Assembly (NCBI GenBank): GCA_014529385.2
Contig: CM043944.1
Span: 47,718,768 to 47,782,767 of the forward strand
DNA length: 64,000 nt
Direction: 5' to 3'
Source of the DNA: Adiantum capillus-veneris
Taxonomy: Eukaryota > Streptophyta > Polypodiopsida > Polypodiales > Pteridaceae
In this document: positions 55,949-64,000 of the stretch, piece after piece
Layout of the letters: each line of letters begins with the position of its first letter
Numbering within the stretch: position 1 is the stretch's first letter
The notes under the pieces: model-generated
Told to the model about the DNA's origin: nothing
The model's input: only the letters and a program-made list of their open reading frames with translations
The model's database searches: none
Program-made: the position numbers and the translations under genes

Positions 55949-56970
55949 ATGAACCTTAGATCTGATCGTATACTAGCAAACCAAGGCATATTTGGAGAGA
56001 CCACTAGTAAAATATCCACCGAAGAGAGTGTGAATCAAGGCGATCACTTGGACATTATCTTTGAAGAAGTCTTAGACACTTTTTCAGAATCAACATCTGA
56101 AATGACTTCCTATTCGACTCATTCAGGAACCAGAATGATAGTGCAGTATAAGCACATATAAGAATAATGGCCATGGAGCTTAGGTTTACCTGGATCCGAA
56201 TGAAGAGTATGCCATTTGCATTGATGACGAAATCAGGGCAAACAAACAAGGAAAAATGTATATGGATAAAAACGAGACTCGTTATTTAAAAGTTGAAAAC
56301 CCTGATGTGATAGACAAATGGGGGTTAGACGTAAATACTATAATTTTGGATATGGAAGCAAAGAAGGACCACCGACTTTAGAATTCAAGGGATACAATCA
56401 ATTTGATTTAAAGCTTTTGAAACGGCTTAGCACAGATAATCCTAGGATCGGAGTTTATTGTTGGGAGGATAGAAACGTCAAAGATCTTGTATGGACTTCT
56501 CATGACAAATCAGGACAATTAACACCCATGAAGATCATCTATATCTTCAAAACCAAAGACAAGGGTTCAACAGATTTACCAACCTACCTATTTAGAGATT
56601 GTTATAACAATAGCTTTGTTATGATGAGTCCTGAGGAGGTGGAACAAACCAAATACCAAGGATACTCCATAAGAGATTGAATTTGGGCCAAGGACCATAA
56701 ACTATTCCAAGAGAGGAACTCCGCGAGAGATCTTTTGGGAGCAATGTCAAAAAACCCGAACCTATCTCATCACGAAGAAAACCGGGTGACACTAAAGCCA
56801 GTCCAGGGCTACATGAGTCACTATTTCCAACAGATTGGTTTGAAGGACTTGGGACAGGACCAATTGCCAAGAGACCTAGAGTTGAACCAAATAGACGTGT
56901 CAAACCAGCTAATTTTCAAAAATGGGTCAGAAAGTACAGCGGATCTAGGGATCCATATGACCAATTAGCA
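55949..56970 (+). pseudogene. Gypsy-F gag, N-terminal module
   Basis: The ATG at 55949 starts MNLRSDRILANQGIF, then ISTEESVNQG. After a frame break come YMDKNETRYLKVENPDVIDK (near 56260-56320), FGYGSKEGPPTLEFKGYNQF and IGVYCWEDRN. The matching region in Gypsy-G shares LRS, IST-ESVNQG and ENP..DKWGL. Frame changes occur near 56161, 56330 and 56700. The module precedes the capsid and has no function known to me. Confidence 0.7.
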
Positions 56971-57498
56971 AGCTTTAAGCAAGTGCTAAGAGCAGAACGT
57001 ATATTTGATTTCCATACTCAATTTGAGGGATTTGTAATGACATTAGAAGAAAAAGCACTGACATGGTTCCAAAACATTCCATTGAGGTCAATCATGGATT
57101 TAAATACATTAGCTCGAGGATTTGTAGCTGCATATTCCAAAATGGGGATCAAACACAATACGGTAGCTCAAATCTATAGCTTCAAACAGAAACAAGGTGA
57201 GTCTGTTAGGGATTGTGCAACTAGAAAAAAGCAATACATTGTAAGATGGCCAGAACTAGAAATACCTGCAGAAGAAAGATTAGTGTCATTGTTTCTAGAG
57301 GGACTGTTAAACAAAGAATGTCATGCTATATTGTATAGCAAGAAACATATGACTCTAGAAGAGTGTGTATCGGATGCCATTGACCTGGGAGATAATTGTG
57401 ATATTTTCAGTGAAAAAGATGTTCCTAAGGATAATCAAAGTGAGAAAATAACATCCACCAAACCAACACAAGTGGCTGCTGCAGCACCGCAGCCATAG
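56930..57498 (+). pseudogene. Gypsy-F gag capsid (Retrotrans_gag)
   Basis: After YDQLASFKQV, the frame 56983-57498 contains EEKALTWFQNIPLRSIMDL, YSKMGIKHNTVAQIYSFKQK, GESVRDCATRKKQYIVRWPE and EERLVSLFLEGLLNKECHA, the helix succession of the Retrotrans_gag capsid core. It forms the particle shell. The ORF is uninterrupted across the core and ends in an Ala-rich linker. Confidence 0.85.
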
Positions 57499-58603
57499 AA
57501 GACATGCTCAAAAGGATGAATGAAATGATGAATATGAAAAAAGCACCTATAAGGGGATTGGGGCAAGGGATACCTCAACAGGGACAACCAATTAGGCCGC
57601 AAAAATGGTGTGCAATCAAGGGTAAATGGACCAACCATGAGACCAATGGGTGCTATTATTGACAAAAGTACGATGGAAATGTTCAATATGTGCTTATGAG
57701 GCCACAAGGACAACCCATATACAGATATCAACCTAATATGGCCCCAGCTCAAAGACCACCGATGGGTATAGAAAGACCTCAACCCATGTTGGGTCAACAA
57801 CCTCCGTATCCTGGACATAATGCAGTGCCTATAAAGTACATGCATTCAAAGGGAATCATAGATGAACAAGCACTAGTGCCTGCTATACCCTATGTTGAGC
57901 CTAGTCCATCTACAGTAATGGTAGAAGGAGATTGGTATAATTCACATCCACCACCAATGGAGTAACTTATGCTACACCAGAGCTTACACCTATGTACTAT
58001 GTAGCTAACCAAGGTGCTATACCTCCTATGGTAAGACCCATGATTAAGCCAAGGACTGGAAACTGTTATAACTATAGTGCAGATGGTCACTGGAAAAATG
58101 AATGCTCGAGCCAGACAAGAACATTAAGCCAGTTGAAGCTTTTTGTATACAATGTTGCAAAAAGTGAGGACACTTCCCTAAATATTGTCCAAAAAATCCT
58201 TTAAACAAGGGTAAAGCAGTAGTGAACGTAGTCCAAGTGATACCTAGTAGCTCATCGGAGAGTAAACCTATTGTTCCAATCAAGGTAATCACCAGAGCCC
58301 AGGCTAAGAAAAAGAAACATAACTCCTCTAATGACTCAAAGAATACTAAAATTTTCTCTCAAAAGACCAAGAGAAGAAGAAGTTAGAGGTATGAGATAAG
58401 AAAACAGAAACAAAGGGCTAAAATTGAGGAGAAAGCCAAGAAACTATTCCAAGAAAAAGTGAAAGAAACTGGAAGTGAAATCAAGGAAACCACGGTGAAA
58501 TCTGGAGGATCAATTTTGCTAGACAAAATTTTTGAACCAATCAATGCAGCCTTGGAAGCTTACCAAGCGGGACTTAAAGCATGCCAGAACATGGAAAACT
58601 ATA
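57499..58603 (+). pseudogene. Gypsy-F gag C-terminus: Pro/Gln-rich linker, degenerate knuckles, helix
   Basis: A Pro/Gln/Met-rich linker (57690-57965) is followed by CYNYSADGHWKNEC near 58060-58105 (second Cys replaced by Tyr) and a second knuckle-like block FCIQCC...GHFPKYC near 58140-58185 that contains a stop. A Lys-rich stretch and a helical segment (58459-58603, LDKIFEPINAALEAYQAGLK) follow. The frame is then interrupted by copia E within KACQNMENYMK. Confidence 0.65.
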
Positions 58604-58796
58604 TGAAGGAGTACGAGTGGAAGTGCGATGCGAGAGAGAGTGCGAGAAGAAGAGCACGACCATATGGTGAACTCGCTCTACTGTAATGTGTAGAGCATAG
58701 TGAGTTCTTATTAGGTTTTTACAAAAGAATATTGTGTACATACCTGGTGGCCCACCCACTTACCTGGACGACCACATTGGGCTTTATACCCCAACA
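58604..58796 (-). repeat. Copia-E 3' LTR
   Basis: On minus it starts TGTTGGGGTATAAAGCCCAA, with a TATA-like GTATAAAG within the first 15 bases, and ends GTACTCCTTCA. A short LTR of 193 bp. Confidence 0.92.
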
Positions 58797-58808
58797 ACCT
58801 CCCACTTA
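58797..58808 (-). other. Copia-E polypurine tract
   Basis: AAGTGGGAGGT on minus, adjoining the LTR start. Confidence 0.8.
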
Positions 58809-58885
58809 AAGTCCAATGTGGTACTTTAAGTGTGAGAGAAGCTACTATACAAGCTAATATACAAGAGATGTAGAGAAGTGATGTA

Positions 58886-61800
58886 CTACCCTACACCTAA
58901 CTGCTTGCAAAAATGCGCAAAGCTCTCTGAGGGAAGTCCTTTTGTAAGTAGATCAGCAGGATTTTCTATGGTGTGAACTTTGACAAGCTAAAGTTGCTTA
59001 TCCTCGAGAATTTCCCTGATGAAATGATACTTCACATCCACATGCTTTGTCTTTGAGTGATAAACTGGATTGCGAGCCAATTGTATAGCACTTTGACTAT
59101 CACAATATAACACAGGCATCTCTTCTTTGATTCCCAAATCTGTTACTTGTCGATTAAGCCAAATTGATTCTTTGCATGCCTCTGATGCTGCAACATATTC
59201 AGCCTCTGTAGTAGACTGAGTAACACAATCTTGTAATCTAGAACGCCATGATACTGCTCCTCCAGCCAATGTAAAGACATACCCTGACGTAGACCTTCGG
59301 TTGTCTAAGTCACCTGCATAATCTGAGTCTGTAAAACCCTTTACACTTAGCTCCTGACTCCCATAGCATATACGCATACTCTTTGTAGCTTTCAGGTATC
59401 TCAATATTCCTTTCACCGCCTCCCAATGTTTCTTGCCTGGGTTTGACATGTATCGACTTACTACTCCCACTGCAAATGCAATGTATGGGTGAGTAGCAAT
59501 CATTGCATACATTAAACTACCCACTGCAGACGCATATGGAATCTTATCCATTTCAACCTGTTCTTCCTCAGACACAGGACAATCTTGTTTGCTAAGTTTC
59601 ACATATGGTGGCAATGGAACACTCAATGCCTTTCCCTTCTCCATATTGAAACGTTGCAAAACCTTGTCAATATACTCTGTTTGAGATAACCAAATCAACT
59701 TCTTTGATCTGTCTCTCTCAATGCGCATACCAAGTATATGACTTGCCTCACCCATGTCTTTCATGTCAAACGATTTTGCCATCTTTGACTTCAAAGCTGA
59801 AATTTCTTCCAAGTGCTTGCCAGCAATCAACATGTCATCCACATACAAAATAAGGATCAGCCAACTTCCATCCTTAGCCTTCTTTGTATATAGACAGTGA
59901 TGGAACTCACTACATTTGTAGCCTTGAGAAAGCATAAACTTGTGGAATTTATGGTACCATGCCCTCGGTGATTGTTTTAAGCCATAAAGACTCTTTAACA
60001 AATGGCATACCCAATCTTCCTTGCCTTTCTCAACAAACCCTTTTGGCTGCTGCATGTAAATTTCCACATCTAAATCACCATGCAAGAACGCTGTCTTGAC
60101 ATCCATTTGGTGCAACACCAAATCTAATATGGCAACCAATGCAAGAAAGCATCTCAATGTAGTCATCTTGACCACCGGAGAGAAGACTTCATCAAAGTCA
60201 ATGCCTTGTTCTTGCTTAAAGACCTTGGCAACAAGCCTTGCTTTGTACTTTGGCTGACTATCATGAGTGGTGATCTTATACCTATAAACCCATTTACAAG
60301 GTAGAGCCTTTTTGCCCTGTGGTAATTTAACTACCTTCCATGTCTGGTTTTTATGCAGAGCTGTCATCTCTGACTGCATGGCGAATTGCCAATTCCCGGA
60401 GTCCTTCATTTGCACTGCTTCCTTGTAACATGAAGGCTCATTGCAATCAGTCAACATGACATAGTTCATAGATGGAACAAACCTATCAGGAGGTCGCGTG
60501 ATACGTCCAGATCTACGCACAATAGGTGGATCAGGCTCAGCCACAACCTGTGGTTCCACTCTATCCTGTCCTTGCTCCTCTTGAGCCCTTACATTTTGTC
60601 TTGCACGTGCAGGTCCATCTTCTTGGAATACAACTCTTCTAATCTCCTCAACCCTCTCTGGTTTAGAATGATATTTGGCTTCATTAAAGTGAACATCATT
60701 GCTGCGGATAACCTTTCTGGATTCGAGATCCCAAAGTCTATACCCCATCTCACCAGAATAACCATAGCCTAGAAAGATGCACTTTCTACTCTTTGGCTCA
60801 AGTTTGTTCCTAAATTCCTTTGCAACGTGAGTATATGCCTCACAGACAAAGACTCTGGGATGCTTGTATGAGGGCACCTTGCTTGACCATACCATCTCTG
60901 CCACTAAATCCTTCTGCAAAACCTTGCTAGGAGATCTATTTATAAGATGAACAACTGTTGATACAGCTTCAACCCAAAACCCATTTGGCAGTTGTGCATT
61001 AGACAACATACTTCTAACCTTCTCTTGTATGGTCCTATTCATCCTCTCAGCAACACCATTTTGAGGAGGATTGTAAGGAGCAGTAAGTTCACGTTTTATA
61101 CCTTTTGACTCACAAAAGTCTTGAAAGGCCTTTGAAACATACTCTCCACCATTGTCAGTGCGTAAGCATTTAAGCTTCTTGCCACTTTGATTCTCCACAA
61201 GTGTCACAAAAGTTTTGAAAACACTAAACGCTTCATCCTTGTGCTTGAGAAAGTAAACCCATACTTTCCTCGAGTAGTCATCTATAAATGTCATAAAGTA
61301 AGAAGCTCCCCCTAGAGATAGGTTAGGCATAGGTCCACACAAATCACTATGAACAAGTGCCAACTGTGTATCTCTTCTACTGCTTCTATGCTTATGTTGC
61401 TGCTGTGTTTGCTTACCATACAGACAATGTTCACAGAATTCAAAATCATTAAATGACAAGCCAGGCAAATAACCAGAACGAGACAAGATTTCCATTCCCT
61501 TCTTGGACATATGTCCTAACCGGCTATGCCACAAAGAAACGTTCGGCTGCTCGGTTACATTGATTACATTTTTAGAGACATTTGATACATAAATCATGTA
61601 AAGTCCGCTAGACATTACTCCATGTGCTACTATCATAGAACCCTTGGATATATTCCACATGTTCTGTCCAAAAGTGGTGACGTAGCCAGCATCATCAAGT
61701 AAACCTGTGCTGATCAAGCTCTTTGTAATTGCGGGAACATGTCTCACATTCTTCAACGTGAAAGAAGAGCCATTCTGAAACTTCAGTTGAACATTTCCAA

Positions 61801-62866
61801 CACCTAAGATCTCACATGTCTGCCCATTGCCTAGCCGAACATGATCTTTAGTGGTCACATAAGAGGTAAACCACTCCTTGTTTGGAGACACATGAAGTGA
61901 TGCCCCTGAGTCTATAATCCAGTCACTCAGTGCATTTCCATCAGATGCTCTAAGAAGAGCTGATTCCATTGTATTCTTCAAGAAGTAGATGTCTCCTAAC
62001 ACTAGACTGTCATCCTCTGCAACAGTGTTTGTCACATTTATTTCTTGAATCTTCACTGAGGACTTGTTCTTCTCACCATGGTCTTCAGCTTTCTCTTTGC
62101 CTTTTTCTGCTTTCCATTCTCTGCAGTCTCTTTTCATGTGACCCTTCTTGCCACAATGGTAGCATTCTATGTCACTCTTGCCTTTAGCACTTCGGGACTT
62201 GCTACGAGACTGATCCCTCTTTCCAACTTTGTACTTTTCTTTGGTCCTTCCCCTGACAACTAGGGTTGTTCCTTTGCCTTTGTCCATTGTCTTTCTGTTG
62301 GTTTCTTCAGTAAGAAGACTGCCTTCTACACCTGCTATGGTCAAACCATCTGGAGGTGCAAAATTACTCAAAGCTGTGCGAAAAGTGTCCCAACTTTCTG
62401 GCAATGTGATCAACACGAACATAGGTCTAACAGGTTCATCAAACTTGACACCTTGAGCTGACAGCTGACTGTAGATGGTGTTGAATTCATTCAGATGATT
62501 GGACATAGGTGTCCCTTCTTTCATCTTCAAGTCAACAAGCTTCTTAAGCCAGTATACCTGTGAAGCTGCACTCTGCTTCTCATAAAGATCACTTAGCTTT
62601 AACCACGCTTGATAAGCCTACATCTTGTCTGCTACATTGAAGTAAACGATTTCTGCCAAAGTCATCATAATGGTAGAAAGTGCCAATTCATCCATTTCGC
62701 TCCATTCATCTTCATCCATATCTTTTGGTTTTATCCCCCTGAGCTTTATAGGTTTTATCTGCTTCTTTTGTACCAACACGTGCCAAATCTTCTTCTTCCA
62801 CAATGGAAAATTGGTTCCATCCAGCTTCTTGATATTGTAAAGAGCAGTGTCCTGTGATCCAGCCAT
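58886..62866 (-). pseudogene. Copia-E gag-pol polyprotein with two in-frame TAG codons
   Basis: The start MAGSQDTALYNIKKLDGTNF at 62866 is followed by FPLWKKKIWHVL, usual for copia gag. A TAG after residue 82 (62618-62620) interrupts the frame; reading continues in register to a TAG at 58988-58990 and a natural stop at 58886. Counting from the Met at 62530: knuckle CYHCGKKGHMKRDC 123-136; protease DSGAS at 207; integrase HHCC 335-369; DDE acids D396, D459, E495 (35 residues apart); RT D810 and YVDD 896-899; RNase H D1068, E1109, D1144. The motif LVAKVFKQ has Val where copia RT usually has Gly. Without the stops, it would encode all copia functions. Confidence 0.95.
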
Positions 62867-63937
62867 AGCTATGCTTCACAGTAGTTTACTTTCCTGGGAA
62901 AAATTCGGCAGAGTTTCCCCTGTAAACTAACCTCTGAACCAATATCAACCTGTCAAATGAACCAAGAAAGCTTCAGATTCTGCATAAATTTTGGCAGAGT
63001 CTCCTTTGTAAAATGGCTCTGGTGTACTAAAAAACAGACCAAAAAATAGCTCAAAAAACCACTATCTCTCTAACACTGTAAGCTGTGGCACTTGTACTGT
63101 CTCTCACTGTCCTGTCACTGTCCTGTAAGCATAGACTGCGACAATGCCTCAACAGCAGTAAAGCAAAGATGCAATCCCAACTGTCTAACTCATAGTCAAT
63201 ACATCCTAGCTGCCTATCTAAGGGTGCTCGAGGGATCGCTCCAAGACCTGTATCACCGAAAGGATCTCAACATTCGAGAATCCCCCAGCTCAATAAAACC
63301 TCACTCGACCCTCAACAAAGGCTGCAGTCAATCTGACAATACATAGAATTCCCGCAAAGTCATACATCCACAAATTTCCCATTGTATGTTGTAACCGCTG
63401 CGGCGGTTGTTTGCTGCGTGACTCATAGCCAGCAAACCCTCAACATACATACATCATCTCTGACAATACATCCAATGTGGAAGTACCTGCAATGTCAGGA
63501 TGAAATCTGGAATATCAAGCAGCAAACACAAGCTACCTGATGAACTAGTGGATGTCGCCTACAGTCTGTGTGTAGATGCGCCCGTGTTGTATGGGACACG
63601 CCTCCAAGAACTGTGAGCCGTCCTTCAATGTGTAGATAGCCACAAATCAACACTCTGGGAGTGCCGATATCCTCAGCACCTACAGTCATAGGCCGAAACC
63701 CCAAATTTGCAGAGTCGGATCTGCACCCGCCGAGACCACGTAGTCGAAACTGGCCTGCGCAGAACTTTGTCGAAGCCGAACGGTGGCCGAGATGACCTCA
63801 GAATGAAATTCTGAGAACACCAAGCCCTTTGGGCTTACCCAGAGGATTTGGGGCCGTGTCTTTGCCTGTCGAATTTCACTCCAATCTGAGCAGGTGACTC
63901 TGGCTACCTGCAAATGCTTCCCCGAGCCTCGATCTGA
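62867..63937 (-). other. Copia-E leader
   Basis: About 1.07 kb between PBS and gag ATG, long for a copia leader. Short open frames of 60-84 codons show no motif. GGCAGAGT(C/T)TCC(C/T)(C/T)TGTAAA occurs near 62908 and 62993, a local repeat. Confidence 0.6.
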
Positions 63938-63949
63938 GCTCTGATACCA
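63938..63949 (-). other. Copia-E primer-binding site (initiator tRNA-Met)
   Basis: The minus strand reads TGGTATCAGAGC, two bases after the LTR end. Confidence 0.92.
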
Positions 63950-63951
63950 GT

Positions 63952-64000
63952 TGAAGGAGTACGAGCGGAAGTGCGACGCGAGAGAGAGTGCGAGAAGAAG
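63952..64000 (-). repeat. Copia-E 5' LTR, partial
   Basis: Matches 58604-58652 except two C/T differences. The remainder lies beyond the window. Confidence 0.9.

Larger units (their letters stand above)
53132..58603 (+). mobile_element. Gypsy-F: Ty3/gypsy element (Athila/Tat-like), 5' part, interrupted by copia E
   Basis: Order on plus: LTR-like block (about 53132-53970), tRNA-Asp-type PBS, about 2-kb leader with four palindromic tandem units, and gag with a conserved N-terminal module, capsid and knuckles. At 58603 the LTR of copia E begins; the rest of F must lie beyond the window. The left flank 5-mer at the copia insertion is ctata. Confidence 0.82.
58604..64000 (-). mobile_element. Copia-E: nearly intact Ty1/copia element, 5' LTR cut by the window end
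   Basis: On minus: partial 5' LTR (64000-63952), tRNA-Met PBS, 1.07-kb leader, a single gag-pol frame of about 1,326 codons, polypurine tract and 193-bp 3' LTR. All catalytic motifs are present. Two in-frame TAG codons are the only clear coding lesions. The overlapping parts of the LTRs (49 bp) differ at two positions, both CpG to TpG. It is probably the youngest insertion in the window. Confidence 0.95.

Noticed and set aside
58988-58990. TAG at this position as the natural end of copia E pol
   Set aside because: The frame continues with KVHTIENPADLLTKG, the conserved copia C-terminus, to a stop at 58886.
60572-62456. Plus-strand ORFs within copia E
   Set aside because: Antisense shadows of the minus-strand polyprotein.

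Overview
This window looks like intergenic chromatin of a land plant with a large, transposon-rich genome. Every recognisable coding region belongs to an LTR retrotransposon. Primer-binding sites match plant initiator tRNA-Met or tRNA-Asp 3' ends, and several long microsatellites are present. I found no convincing host gene, no rRNA, no CRISPR array and no bacterial-type operon. The species cannot be named from the sequence; a fern, lycophyte or other big-genome plant would fit, but that is a guess.

Layout. 1-355: minus-strand Ty3/gypsy protease fragment. 355-519 plus 5643-5690: an uncharacterised repeat (R) split by Copia-1 (520-5642); a second, unsplit copy of R lies at 7843-8045. 5681-6027: long composite microsatellite. 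8046-9835: unassigned. 9836-12835 (minus): decayed copia element H. 12836-24701 (minus): Ty3/gypsy element G (LTR, tRNA-Asp-type PBS, long leader, gag), whose leader is split by Copia-2 (14511-22938). Copia-2 is itself split by a 3.8-kb insertion (18396-22203) holding a 152-bp tandem array. 24702-30304: mostly unassigned. 30305-37236 (plus): gypsy element B. 38386-52227 (plus): chromovirus D with a chromodomain, whose protease-RT-RNase H middle is replaced by about 8 kb that includes minus-strand gypsy element C. 53132-58603 (plus): gypsy element F (LTR, PBS, leader with palindromic tandem repeats, gag). F is interrupted by copia element E (minus, 58604 to beyond the window end), the best-preserved element here.

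How the parts relate. The elements form a nested chronology: 3.8-kb insert in Copia-2 in G; C (or its remnant) in D; E in F; Copia-1 in R. Copia-1 and Copia-2 are one family (LTRs about 230 bp); G and F are related gypsy elements with similar gag N-termini. Most elements are dead, with stops, frameshifts, deletions and homopolymer expansions. E retains all its catalytic residues and is broken mainly by two in-frame TAG codons.

The most interesting signal is in the untranslated leaders of F and G. Both carry tandem repeats of roughly 290 bp, each unit centred on a perfect or near-perfect palindrome. The palindrome sequences differ completely between the two elements, while position, spacing and symmetry are conserved. 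In G the spacing is restored when Copia-2 is subtracted. This could be a structural, dimerisation or protein-binding system of this gypsy lineage; the function is inference.
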